DNA of 64,000 nucleotides from Crystallibacter permensis (lineage in GTDB: Bacteria; Actinomycetota; Actinomycetes; Actinomycetales; Micrococcaceae). A model generated the notes under the pieces. The model ran no database searches. It was not told the DNA's origin and saw only the letters and a program-made list of their open reading frames with translations. Both the position numbers and the translations under genes were made by a program. The stretch is taken from NCBI RefSeq assembly GCF_025960875.1, contig NZ_JAODLR010000001.1:1-64000 (forward strand), given 5' to 3'. This document shows positions 52,887 to 61,735 of the stretch, in pieces. Position 1 is the stretch's first letter. Every line of letters begins with the position of its first letter.

Positions 52887-53873
52887 TCAGGCAATGCCGT
52901 TGACGGGTTCCTCGCCGCGGAGGACGCGGGCGATATCTGCCACCACCATGGCACCCATGGTGGCGTTCGCCTTATCCGTGAAAGCGCCGATATGCGGCGT
53001 GAGGATGACATTTGGCAGCAGCGCCAAGGGACTACCCGCTTGCAGAGGCTCGGTCGCGAAGGCGTCTAGCGCCGCGCCGGCCAGATGCCCGTCGTCCAGC
53101 AGACCAGCCAAATGGTCTTCGTCCACTAGTCCGCCGCGGGCGGCGTTGATCAGGAAAGCTCCCCTTCTCATTGCATCCAGCCGTGCCGCATCCAACAGGG
53201 GCCTATCCCCCGCCGAACCGGGCAGATGCAGGCTGAGGAAGTCGGAGTTGGAAATGCATTCATCGAGACTGGCCCGCTGTACGCCCTGGTTGGCGAACGC
53301 TTCGTCCTGCAGATACGGGTCATAGGCGATGATGTTCATGCCGAATGCGCTGGCCCGGCGGGCCACGGCCTGTCCGATGCGGCCGAAGCCCAGCAGGCCG
53401 AGCGTCCGGCCTCCCAGTTCAACGCCGTGGAAGCGGTCCCAACGTCCCGCCAGCATGGTGATGTGGGCCTGAACCAATTGCCGGGCCAAGGCCAGCATCA
53501 GGCCGATCGTGAGGTCCGCGACCGCGTCCGAATTCGAACCCGGCGCGTTTATCACGCGGACCCCGGCTGTACGGGCAGCCTCACAGTCGATGTTGTCCAC
53601 GCCGACGCCGTGCTTAGCCACCACCCGGAGCTGCGGATTGGCGGTGAAGACTTCCGGCCCCACCTCGTCCAATCCGACGACGGCCGCACGACTTCCAGCA
53701 AGGGCGGCTGCCAGCCGCTCGCTGGAAAGCGGGTGGTTTCCCGTCATTGCCTGGTGGCTCAAGCCCAGCCGCTCCAACTCGTCCCACGGCAGGGACGACT
53801 GTTGTCCGAAGCTCGGGGTAGTGATCAGCACATCGCTGAATGGCACTATCGGTGTATCCGTTGGATCTCCCAT
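52887..53873 (-). CDS. D-2-hydroxyacid dehydrogenase (phosphoglycerate dehydrogenase family)
   Basis: The 328-residue protein has the NAD motif LGLLGFGRIGQAVARRA, catalytic Arg in INAARGGLVDEDHL, the Glu region FATEPLQAGS, and His in LTPHIGAFTDKA. It oxidises or reduces a 2-hydroxy acid. The start is uncertain: ATG 53873 has no clear ribosome site; GTG 53900 has GAGGT and would overlap the transporter gene. In this locus a four-carbon acid sugar is a sensible substrate. Confidence 0.85.
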   Translation of the reverse strand: MGDPTDTPIVPFSDVLITTPSFGQQSSLPWDELERLGLSHQAMTGNHPLSSERLAAALAGSRAAVVGLDEVGPEVFTANPQLRVVAKHGVGVDNIDCEAARTAGVRVINAPGSNSDAVADLTIGLMLALARQLVQAHITMLAGRWDRFHGVELGGRTLGLLGFGRIGQAVARRASAFGMNIIAYDPYLQDEAFANQGVQRASLDECISNSDFLSLHLPGSAGDRPLLDAARLDAMRRGAFLINAARGGLVDEDHLAGLLDDGHLAGAALDAFATEPLQAGSPLALLPNVILTPHIGAFTDKANATMGAMVVADIARVLRGEEPVNGIA

Positions 53874-53883
53874 AGTCGACACA

Positions 53884-55299
53884 TTAACCAATGCTGACAC
53901 CGAAGACCTCAAGCGCAGAGTAGATGCCGATCAGGCCGATGGCTGTACTGCTGACCGCAAGCAAAACTGTCCAGACCGGGCTGGGCCGGTAGCGGCGGTC
54001 AACTTGACGACGCAGCACCCAAACGGCAATCACCACGGCAACGAGGAAACCTGCGGAGGCCATGCCGCCAATGACAACCATGATGACCGGAGACTTGATG
54101 ACCAGAAATGTCGAGGCCCAAATGATGGGCATAACAATGGTGAGCGTCGAAATGATGCGTCGGCGTTTGCGCACGTCCGTCCAGTCAAAAAAGCCCAGGA
54201 TTGCAAGGGTGTTAGTCCACAGTCGCGGTACCGACGCAGTGGAAGCGATCAGTGTCGAGTACAGGACCCCGAATGCGCCGACCAGGAAGATCCAGTGGCC
54301 CCATGGACCCATCGTGTCCGTGTACATCCGGGACAGGGTGAGGATCATGTCGTTTCCCTTGGGAACCAGCCCCTGCGGGTGCAGTACTGAAGCGCCGATC
54401 ATGTAGAAAGACAGCGTGCACAACGTACAGATAATCCAGGACGCCAGCACGTCCAGGCGCATTACTTTGATCCAGCCCTCCGCACGCTTGGCGCGTTCTT
54501 CGGTGCCGTCATCAGGTCCGGTCCAGCGGGCGTACCCCTTCTCCAAACACCAGTACGTATAAGTGGTCATTTCGTCTGACCCCACACCAGTCAGGCCAAA
54601 CATGGCAACGGCGAAGCCGATCGCCCCTGCCGGGAGGGATAACGTCAAGCCTGACATGACGTCGGAGCCGCTGTAGGCGAAATCAGTGAGAGGCAGGCCG
54701 ACAGCGAGAGCCACGGTGATGAGAGTGAAGACCACCACGGCAACGAAAGCGGCCCGCTCAACCACGCTGTACTTCCCGCTCACAAGCAGCGTGATCACAG
54801 ACGCCATCACAATGACGGTCCAGAACGTCAGCGACGGCATTTCCAGCGGGTCACTCATGACTGGGAACATGATGGACATGGCCGCGACCGCGCCGCCGAT
54901 GATTCCGCCGCGCTGCAGAATCTTGGCGAAGTCCATCAGGATCCACAGGAAGTTGATCCAACTGCCACGGCGCGTGCGCGGTTTGACCTGGCTGTAACCT
55001 TCCAGAGCGGTCTTGCCGCTCAAAATGGCCCACTGTGCGAGTTCCATCTGCACCCAGACCTTGATGGCCGTGGAGATGATTACCAGCCACAACAGAACGA
55101 AGCCGGCCTGCGCGCCCAGTGCGGTGGTGGTGATGAGTTCGCCGGAACCGACGACGGCGGCGGATAGCACCATGCCGGGTCCGAGATACCGGAAGCGGCC
55201 TCGGAAAGTAACCGGCGGTGCTTGCACGTCTTCGGGGCGCAGCGCATATGGGTCGGCGGGCAATGCGCCCGTTTCCGCCCGGGTGGGTGTTGCAGTCAT
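53884..55299 (-). CDS. Nramp-family transporter
   Basis: The 471-residue membrane protein shows Nramp-like helices: YLGPGMVLSAAVVGSGELIT, IKVWVQMELAQWAILSGKTA, and FGLTGVGSDEMTTYTYW. Classical metal Nramps have a DPGN motif in helix 1 and MPH in helix 6; here the first is replaced by VGSGE and the second by GVGSDEM. The metal-binding residues are therefore missing, and a non-metal substrate such as an organic acid is plausible. ATG 55299 follows AGGGAG. It is the first gene of the leftward acid-sugar operon, so it is the candidate importer. Confidence 0.85.
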   Translation of the reverse strand: MTATPTRAETGALPADPYALRPEDVQAPPVTFRGRFRYLGPGMVLSAAVVGSGELITTTALGAQAGFVLLWLVIISTAIKVWVQMELAQWAILSGKTALEGYSQVKPRTRRGSWINFLWILMDFAKILQRGGIIGGAVAAMSIMFPVMSDPLEMPSLTFWTVIVMASVITLLVSGKYSVVERAAFVAVVVFTLITVALAVGLPLTDFAYSGSDVMSGLTLSLPAGAIGFAVAMFGLTGVGSDEMTTYTYWCLEKGYARWTGPDDGTEERAKRAEGWIKVMRLDVLASWIICTLCTLSFYMIGASVLHPQGLVPKGNDMILTLSRMYTDTMGPWGHWIFLVGAFGVLYSTLIASTASVPRLWTNTLAILGFFDWTDVRKRRRIISTLTIVMPIIWASTFLVIKSPVIMVVIGGMASAGFLVAVVIAVWVLRRQVDRRYRPSPVWTVLLAVSSTAIGLIGIYSALEVFGVSIG

Positions 55300-55399
55300 T
55301 TCAGTCTCCCTTGACTCAAAAAATCGTAGTCGCTCTGTGCCCACCGAACTCAAAGCTTCTCGTCGGTACACCACAACGCGGCGTGGGATGGCATTCTTG

Positions 55400-55462
55400 T
55401 TGCGTGAATCACGCTATGTCACTTGCGCGAAATCCGCAACTAGAATAGCGTGATTCACGCAA
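55400..55462. promoter_or_regulatory. Paired palindromic operators in the acid-sugar divergent promoter
   Basis: TTGCGTGAATCACGCTAT (55400-55417) recurs as a perfect inverted copy, ATAGCGTGATTCACGCAA (55445-55462). Each arm also contains its own 13-bp palindrome GCGTGAWTCACGC; centres are 45 bp apart. They lie midway between the Nramp-like and kinase genes, so one regulator, plausibly the DeoR protein at 57746, could control both directions, perhaps by looping. Confidence 0.8.
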
Positions 55463-55498
55463 GCATTCATCGCGAACTGATAACCGAAGGAGGCCACG

Positions 55499-56719
55499 AT
55501 GCTGCCGACTGCCATTGCCGACGATCTTTCGGGGGCGACGGAAATCGCGGCGGCTTGGGCCGACGTTCCCGACACTGGAGCTGGCCAAGCTTGGGCGCCG
55601 TCACGCCCTACGGTCGCCGTGTCCTTAGGGGCACACGCGCCCTCTGCTCACACTTCGGGACCCCACGTTCTTGATTCAAACAACCGCTCCAAAAGGCCCG
55701 AATCGGCTGCAGCGGCGATGTCTGCGCTACTAAGCAAGTGGTCCGCCGACGGCGGGGCGCCCTTGTTCCTCAAATTCGACTCGCTGCTCCGAGGAAATCT
55801 CGCCCACGAATTGCGCGTTGCGCGCAATTTTGCTCCCGTGGTTTTCTGTCCGGCTGTGCCAAGCAACCGTCGCACAGTCGTGGACGGGGTGCTGTTCATC
55901 GGCGACCAGCCCCTGCACAGTACTTCCTTGTGGCAGGCAGAACCAGCTGCACCGGCAGCCACCGTAGCGGGACAGTTCGCGGGCGTAAAGACTGCACGAC
56001 TGAGCCTCGCCTCGCTCCGTGCAGCAGATCGTGCCGATCGTCTGGAAAGGGCGGCTGCGGACGACAATGTAGTCATCTGCGATGCCGAGAATGATTCCGA
56101 TCTCGCCCTGCTTGCCGAGGCCGCCGGGGAAGGACGCTTCATCCTCGCCGGTGCAGCGGGTCTGGGACTTGCTTGGGTACATCAGCAGGTTCCTCCCGAG
56201 GACCGCCACAGTGACCATCACGGAGATGAACTGCCCGTGTTCCTCGGCCCGGCAAGGAACACTCTCTTCATCCTCGGCAGCGCCAGCGAAGTAGTTCGAC
56301 GCCAAGCGCTTCGTCTAGAGGAGGCGGAGGTCGCCGTGGTACGTGTTGGACCTGGTGACGTATCGGGTCTGCGTCTGCCAAGGGGCTGCACTGCTGCCGT
56401 GGTTCTCGAGGGCACCTTCGAGCCCGATCACTCAGTGCGTCTGGAGCGGGACCTAGCCGAGCTAGCCGCCCGCGAAGGTGCCGGCCGGCATCTTGTGCTC
56501 AGCGGCGGAGCAACTGCCCGAGCCGCACTGGACGAACTGCGCGTCACCGAGCTCGTTCCACTCGTCCAGGCACATCCGGGCGCCGTGGTCAGTCTTGCCT
56601 CCGACGGTCGGCTCATTGCCACCCGTCCTGGCTCCTATGGGTCCGACGACAGTCTCACCCGCATTCTCCAAACCATCAATGCACTGCAAAACGTGCATTT
56701 CAGGAAGGGCGTTTCATGA
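55499..56719 (+). CDS. dtnK: Four-carbon acid sugar kinase (DtnK/OtnK family)
   Basis: The 406-residue protein shows the family landmarks: ADDLSGATEIA at residues 7-17, KFDSLLRGNLAHEL, RHLVLSGGATARA and RPGSYGSDDSL near the end. DtnK-type kinases phosphorylate D-threonate, OtnK-type kinases L-threonate or erythronate, at the terminal hydroxyl. Pairing with PdxA2 rather than OtnC points to the D-threonate route, whose product is DHAP and CO2. ATG follows GAAGGAGG. The final four bases overlap the pdxA2 start, so the two are translated together. Confidence 0.88.
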   Translation: MLPTAIADDLSGATEIAAAWADVPDTGAGQAWAPSRPTVAVSLGAHAPSAHTSGPHVLDSNNRSKRPESAAAAMSALLSKWSADGGAPLFLKFDSLLRGNLAHELRVARNFAPVVFCPAVPSNRRTVVDGVLFIGDQPLHSTSLWQAEPAAPAATVAGQFAGVKTARLSLASLRAADRADRLERAAADDNVVICDAENDSDLALLAEAAGEGRFILAGAAGLGLAWVHQQVPPEDRHSDHHGDELPVFLGPARNTLFILGSASEVVRRQALRLEEAEVAVVRVGPGDVSGLRLPRGCTAAVVLEGTFEPDHSVRLERDLAELAAREGAGRHLVLSGGATARAALDELRVTELVPLVQAHPGAVVSLASDGRLIATRPGSYGSDDSLTRILQTINALQNVHFRKGVS

Positions 56720-57708
56720 GCATCCCGTATATAGCCGTCACAATGGGTGACGGTGCCGGCATCGGCCCCGAAGTTACGGTTGCCTCTGCGGTAGATCCCG
56801 ACATTCTCGCCGTGTGCCGCCCTATCGTCATCGGAGATGCGACCCGCCTGCAGACAGCCGCCACAACTATTGGCTCCGACGCCCAGATTCAGGCGATCGG
56901 CGACATAAGCGAAGCCGTCTTCGAGGGGCGCCGCATCAACGTGATCGATTTGGGGCTCCTGCCGAGAGACCTTCCGTGGGGAATGCTCTCCCCAGTAGCC
57001 GGCGACGCGGCGTACCAGTACATCAAGGTAGCCGCAGAGCTCGCCATGACAGGGCAGGTGCAGGCAATCTGTACCGCACCCTTAAACAAGGAGGCCCTGC
57101 ACGCCGGCGGCCACCTCTATCCCGGGCACACCGAAATGCTGGCCACTCTCACGGGAACCGACGAGGTCTCCATGATGCTGTCCACACCCAAACTGAAGGT
57201 CATCCATGTGACAACTCACATCGGCCTACTTGACGCGGTGGCGCGCATCGAGCCCGGACTGGTCCAGCGAACCATCCAGCGCGGCTACGAGGCCCTACAG
57301 AGGGCCGGCGTCGAGAGCCCTCGGATCGGTGTATGCGCTATCAACCCGCACGCCGGCGAAAATGGGCTCTTTGGCAACGACGAGGAAGCACTCAAAATTA
57401 CTCCTGGTATCGAGGCAGCCCGCGAGCAAGGAATTGACGCGGTCGGCCCTCTGCCGGCAGACACTCTATTCTTCCTGGCCGGGCGAGGCGACTATGACCT
57501 CGTAGTAGCCATGTACCACGACCAGGGACACGGCCCGGTCAAGGTGCTGGGGATCGAGGCGGGAGTCAACATCACGGTGGGACTACCTGTCATCCGGACG
57601 TCGGTAGATCACGGCACGGCCTTCGATATCGCCGGAAAGAACATCGCCGACTCCCGTAGCATGGTGGAGGCGCTTCGGCAGGCAGCGGAGATGGCCACCC
57701 GGCACTAG
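56716..57708 (+). CDS. pdxA2: 4-phospho-D-threonate 3-dehydrogenase (PdxA2)
   Basis: The 330-residue protein is a PdxA homologue: VTMGDGAGIGPEV, APLNKEALHAGGHLYPGHTE, VTTHIGL, CAINPHAGENGLFGNDEE and AMYHDQGHGPVK carry the His and Asp residues of the metal site. The combination with a four-carbon acid sugar kinase indicates PdxA2, which oxidatively decarboxylates 4-phospho-D-threonate (or -erythronate) to DHAP. It is not the pyridoxine PdxA on context. ATG overlaps the kinase stop, with AGGAAGG upstream. Confidence 0.9.
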   Translation: MSIPYIAVTMGDGAGIGPEVTVASAVDPDILAVCRPIVIGDATRLQTAATTIGSDAQIQAIGDISEAVFEGRRINVIDLGLLPRDLPWGMLSPVAGDAAYQYIKVAAELAMTGQVQAICTAPLNKEALHAGGHLYPGHTEMLATLTGTDEVSMMLSTPKLKVIHVTTHIGLLDAVARIEPGLVQRTIQRGYEALQRAGVESPRIGVCAINPHAGENGLFGNDEEALKITPGIEAAREQGIDAVGPLPADTLFFLAGRGDYDLVVAMYHDQGHGPVKVLGIEAGVNITVGLPVIRTSVDHGTAFDIAGKNIADSRSMVEALRQAAEMATRH

Positions 57709-57745
57709 GGGGCAGGCAAATCAGGAAATCCGATGAGGGGCAGGA

Positions 57746-58534
57746 ATGACACGATCGGCACGTGCCAGGCGGGAGGCCATCTATGACTTGGCAGTCACGA
57801 CAGGCCTGGCGTCGGTAGAGGACCTCTCCGCCAGGTTCGGTGTCACCGCGTCGACGATCCGTCGCGACCTTGCCGTACTCAAGGACGACGGGCGCCTAGC
57901 CCGCACCTATGGCGGGGCTATGCCCGTCGAAGCGCACCCCGAGGCTTCGCTGCGTCAGCGCGTTGGCCTGGCATACGAGCAAAAACAGGCGCTTGCCCGA
58001 TGGGCCGCCCAAGAGATCCAGCGCGGCGAGAACATACTGCTGGACGGCGGATCCACGGTCGCTGCGCTCGCGCACCAGCTGAAAACCGTGGCAGATCTGG
58101 ACGTTTCCACCGTCGGTTTGAACACAATTCACGAGCTCGCTGGGGCCACCGGCGTCCGAGTGCGCTGCTTGGGTGGATTACTCCGCGAGGCCAGCCAGAC
58201 GTTCGTGGGGCCGCTGACCGAGGCAGCGCTTGAACGAATGACATTCGACAGAGTATTCCTTGGAGCTGACGCGGTCACCGCCGAGGATGGAATCTGTGAG
58301 GCCGACGCTATCCAGACTCGTCTTAAGGAGCTCATGGCCCGCCGCGCTGAGCGAGTCTACCTGCTGGCCGATTCCTCGAAGCTCGGCCAGCGGCCATTCC
58401 ACGCCTGGGTGCGGCTTCCCGGTCCGTGGACTCTGGTGACTGATGACGGAGCCAGCGCCATTGAAGTCGAGAAGTTCCGTAACGCCGGAGCCGTGGTGGA
58501 GGTTGTTGCCACTTCTCCTCGACCGCCTTCGTAA
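57746..58534 (+). CDS. DeoR family transcriptional regulator
   Basis: The 262-residue protein has the DeoR helix (VEDLSARFGVTASTIRRDLA) and the sugar-phosphate sensor domain with ILLDGGSTVAALAHQL and VFLGADAVTAEDGICEAD. DeoR proteins sense phosphorylated sugars, so a threonate or erythronate phosphate would be a fitting signal. AGGGGCAGGA precedes the ATG. It is the last gene of the kinase operon and probably acts at the palindromes at 55400-55462. Confidence 0.9.
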   Translation: MTRSARARREAIYDLAVTTGLASVEDLSARFGVTASTIRRDLAVLKDDGRLARTYGGAMPVEAHPEASLRQRVGLAYEQKQALARWAAQEIQRGENILLDGGSTVAALAHQLKTVADLDVSTVGLNTIHELAGATGVRVRCLGGLLREASQTFVGPLTEAALERMTFDRVFLGADAVTAEDGICEADAIQTRLKELMARRAERVYLLADSSKLGQRPFHAWVRLPGPWTLVTDDGASAIEVEKFRNAGAVVEVVATSPRPPS

Positions 58535-58663
58535 AGCCCTTCTACACAAAATCTGCCCGACAACATAGTTTGCCGGGCTGTCATAGTAGGTCCGCTCCGG
58601 GGAGTTCAAGCACACCTCACATTCCCGTCCGGGCAGGAATATCGTCGTCCCCATCGAGGGGAA

Positions 58664-60163
58664 TCAGTCTTCCGGCGAGTGCTGGGCGAGGAAGGAATAC
58701 ACTTCGGTCTCGTCCACGCCGGGAAACGCTCCCTGGGGCATGGCTGCCAGCAGGTGGGTCTGGGCGCGGGCGCTCGGCCAGGCGTGGCCGGCCCACTGGT
58801 CCAGCAGCGACTTCGGTGGGCGGCGGCAACACTGCTCGTCCGGGCACGTGGAGGTGGAGCGCTCCGTGGTGTCCCGGCCGCGGAACCACTTCACATGCAC
58901 ATAGGGCACGCCGATGCTCAGCGAGAACTTGCCGGCCGCGGACCGCTCGGTGCGGGCGGTACACCAGAACGTTCCCACAGAGGTGTCCGTGTACTGGTTG
59001 TAGGCACTGAACTGGTCCGCCACCTCGAACACCGCGCGCGAGGTCCAGTAGCGGCAGATGCTTTGCCCCTCGATCGCGCCGATGTGATCCGACGGGAAGT
59101 TCACGCCGTCGTTCTCATAAGCCTTGTGGATGATGCCGCTCTCATGGACCTTCTGGAAATGGACGGAAATGCCCAGGTGCTCGGTGGCGAGGTTGGTGAA
59201 GCGGTGCGCGGCGGTTTCATATGAAACGGCGAAGGCATCGCGGATGTCCTCCACGGCCAGTTCCTTGGCGTTCTTGGCCTGCTGCAGAAAGTCCACCGTG
59301 GCCTTCTCCGGCATCATCAGCGACGCCGCAAAATAGTTGGTCGCGACGCGCTGCCGGAGAAATTCCGCATAACTTTCCGGCGTCTCGTGGCCCAGCACGT
59401 AGTGCCCCAAGGCCTGCAAGAGGATGGAACGGGTGCTGTGCTCGGAGCGCTGCGACTGCGTGAGGTAAATCCGCATGTTCTTCAAATCCGTCACAGAACG
59501 GGTGGAATGCGGGAGGTCGGACACGTCGTGCAGGCTGAAACCGAGGTGGGCCGCAATGTCTGCGACGAGGTGGTGGGACAGCGGGCCGGTGGTGTGCCCC
59601 ACGGCCTTGAGCACGCGCTCGGCTTCCTGCTCGATCTCCGGAAAGTAGTTGTTCTGCTCGCGCATTTTCTTCCGCAGCTCCGCGTTGGCGCGGCGGGCTT
59701 CCTCCGGGGTGGCGAGCTGTTCGTTGAGCCGTCGCTCCAGCTCGCTTTGCAGGCCCAGGAGCGACTCGAGCACGTCCATGGGAAGCCTTGAACCGATGCG
59801 CACTTTGGGCAGGCCGAGCGATTGGTAGAGCGGCCCGCGCTGGGCGCGTTCCAGCTCGATTTCCAGGGCGGCTCGGCGGCTGGGCGGCTCCGTGCCGAGC
59901 AACTGGTCCATCCCGACGCCGAGGGCCGCGGCTAGCGACTGCAGCATGCCGAGCTTGGGCTCGCGTTTGCCGTTTTCGATCAGCGACAGCTGCGACGGCG
60001 CCGTGCCGACCGACTCACCGAGCTCGTCCAGGGTCAACCCGAGGTTCTTGCGCAGATGGCGCACCCGGCGGCCCAGGCTGATCATGTCCAGATCGTCCGG
60101 ACCGGCGGCAGTGGGCGTAGCGGTCTTGCTCTTTGCGGGGCGATTCCAGCTTGCGGAGGTCAT
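58664..60163 (-). CDS. ramB: RamB-like XRE regulator with IrrE/ImmA-type domain
   Basis: The 499-residue protein has an XRE HTH (LGRRVRHLRKNLGLTLDELG, SLIENGKREPKLGMLQSLAA) and a long part of the short-chain fatty acyl regulator type (VATNYFAASLMMPEKATVDF, DNDGVNFPSDHIGAI-like). A Cys-rich end (CTARTERS, STCPDEQCCRRPP) is also present. It matches RamB, which in corynebacteria represses aceA and aceB on sugars. ATG 60163 is chosen because the HTH begins soon after; it has no strong ribosome site. It is divergent from aceA, 158 bp apart. Confidence 0.88.
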   Translation of the reverse strand: MTSASWNRPAKSKTATPTAAGPDDLDMISLGRRVRHLRKNLGLTLDELGESVGTAPSQLSLIENGKREPKLGMLQSLAAALGVGMDQLLGTEPPSRRAALEIELERAQRGPLYQSLGLPKVRIGSRLPMDVLESLLGLQSELERRLNEQLATPEEARRANAELRKKMREQNNYFPEIEQEAERVLKAVGHTTGPLSHHLVADIAAHLGFSLHDVSDLPHSTRSVTDLKNMRIYLTQSQRSEHSTRSILLQALGHYVLGHETPESYAEFLRQRVATNYFAASLMMPEKATVDFLQQAKNAKELAVEDIRDAFAVSYETAAHRFTNLATEHLGISVHFQKVHESGIIHKAYENDGVNFPSDHIGAIEGQSICRYWTSRAVFEVADQFSAYNQYTDTSVGTFWCTARTERSAAGKFSLSIGVPYVHVKWFRGRDTTERSTSTCPDEQCCRRPPKSLLDQWAGHAWPSARAQTHLLAAMPQGAFPGVDETEVYSFLAQHSPED

Positions 60164-60219
60164 TTCTTGAGGATACGCGAAGAAACGCAAATCTTTCCAC
60201 CATTTTGGTCTAGATAACC

Positions 60220-60229
60220 CCTTGCAAGG
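60220..60229. promoter_or_regulatory. Palindrome in the ramB/aceA promoter
   Basis: CCTTGCAAGG is a 10-bp perfect palindrome with the TTGCAA core seen in corynebacterial RamB sites. It lies 92 bp before aceA and 56 bp before ramB. It is a candidate for autorepression and aceA control. Confidence 0.4.
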
Positions 60230-60321
60230 TACGGAATAGTCGTTTTCACGAAGAAGTTCGGCATTCAAGCCGTAACTGAAGTCACCCGGCAGGGACGTCG
60301 GGGAAACCAAGGAGAAGCGCA

Positions 60322-61638
60322 ATGACAGCATCATTTGAGCCCACACCGCAGACCGCTGAAGAAGCAGCGAAGGCACTGGAGCTCGAGTGGGCCGCCAATC
60401 CCCGCTGGGAGGGCATCACTCGTGACTACACCGCAGCGGATGTCGTCCGCCTCCGTGGCCGTGTGCAGGAAGAGCACACGCTGGCCAAGCGCGGTTCCGA
60501 GAAGCTGTGGAATCAACTGACCGAGGAAGCCAAGACCGGACAGTACACCAACGCCCTGGGCGCCCTGACCGGCAACCAGGCTGTGCAGCAGGTCAAGGCC
60601 GGCCTCCGCGCCATCTACCTTTCCGGCTGGCAGGTCGCCGCCGACGCCAACCTTTCCGGCCACACCTACCCGGACCAGAGCCTGTACCCGGCGAACTCGG
60701 TGCCGCAGGTGGTCCGCCGCATCAACAACGCGCTGCTGCGTGCCGACCAGATCGAGTACTCCGAGGGCATCCAGAGTGTTGAGGATTGGTTGGTTCCGAT
60801 CGTGGCCGATGCCGAGGCCGGCTTCGGCGGCCCGCTGAACGCCTACGAGCTGATGAAGTCCATGATTTCCTCCGGCGCCTCCGGCGTGCACTGGGAAGAC
60901 CAGCTCGCCTCGGAGAAGAAGTGCGGACACCTGGGCGGCAAGGTCCTCATCCCCACCGCGCAGCACATCCGCACGCTGAACGCGGCCCGCCTGGCCGCCG
61001 ACGTCGCCGGCACTCCGAGCGTCATCATCGCCCGGACGGACGCCGAAGCGGCCACGCTGATCACCGCGGACGTGGACGAGCGGGACCGCGAGTTCATCAC
61101 CGGCGAGCGCACCCCGGAGGGCTTCTACAAGGTTCGCAACGGCATTGAGCCCTGCATCGCCCGGGCCAAGGCCTACGCCCCGTACTCCGACCTCATCTGG
61201 ATGGAGACCGGGACGCCGGATCTGGAGCTGGCCCGTAAGTTCGCCGAATCCGTCAAGGCGGAGTTCCCGGACCAGATGCTCTCCTACAACTGCTCCCCGT
61301 CCTTCAACTGGAAGAAGCACCTGGATGACGCCACCATCGCGAAGTTCCAGCGCGAACTCGGTGCCATGGGCTTCACCTTCCAGTTCATCACGCTTGCCGG
61401 CTTCCACGCCCTGAACTACTCGATGTTCGATCTGGCCCACGGTTACGCCCGTGACGGCATGAGCGCCTACGTCGAGCTGCAGGAAAAGGAATTCGGCGCA
61501 GAAGACCGCGGCTACACCGCAACCAAGCACCAGCGCGAAGTAGGCACCGGCTACTTCGACCAGATCGCAACTGCCCTCAACCCCAATGGCAGCACCCTGG
61601 CTTTGGTGGGTTCCACCGAAGAAGGCCAGTTCCACTAA
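60322..61638 (+). CDS. aceA: Isocitrate lyase
   Basis: The 438-residue protein has the catalytic [11 protein letters not shown] loop (about residues 208-218), [17 protein letters not shown] and the C-terminal [14 protein letters not shown] region. It splits isocitrate to glyoxylate and succinate, the first step of the glyoxylate shunt. ATG follows AAGGAG. It is next to ramB and 97 bp before aceB. It would serve growth on the acetyl-CoA that the taurine pathway delivers. Confidence 0.97.
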   Translation: MTASFEPTPQTAEEAAKALELEWAANPRWEGITRDYTAADVVRLRGRVQEEHTLAKRGSEKLWNQLTEEAKTGQYTNALGALTGNQAVQQVKAGLRAIYLSGWQVAADANLSGHTYPDQSLYPANSVPQVVRRINNALLRADQIEYSEGIQSVEDWLVPIVADAEAGFGGPLNAYELMKSMISSGASGVHWEDQLASEKKCGHLGGKVLIPTAQHIRTLNAARLAADVAGTPSVIIARTDAEAATLITADVDERDREFITGERTPEGFYKVRNGIEPCIARAKAYAPYSDLIWMETGTPDLELARKFAESVKAEFPDQMLSYNCSPSFNWKKHLDDATIAKFQRELGAMGFTFQFITLAGFHALNYSMFDLAHGYARDGMSAYVELQEKEFGAEDRGYTATKHQREVGTGYFDQIATALNPNGSTLALVGSTEEGQFH

Positions 61639-61659
61639 ACAGTTTTCCCATCGACGAAG

Positions 61660-61700
61660 CAGCTGATGCCCCTTTCGAGGGCCGAACAGGGCATCAGCTG
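61660..61700 (+). terminator. Hairpin between aceA and aceB
   Basis: CAGCTGATGCCC (61660-61671) and GGGCATCAGCTG (61689-61700) form a perfect 12-bp stem with a 17-base loop. It could end part of the aceA transcripts or stabilise the aceA mRNA; no T-run follows. Confidence 0.6.
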
Positions 61701-61735
61701 CCCACTCGATGGACATATTCCGAGGAGTAAGTGCC

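Noticed and set aside
56716-57708. Reading the PdxA homologue as the vitamin B6 enzyme
   Set aside because: It overlaps a four-carbon acid sugar kinase gene and ends with a DeoR regulator, the PdxA2 context.
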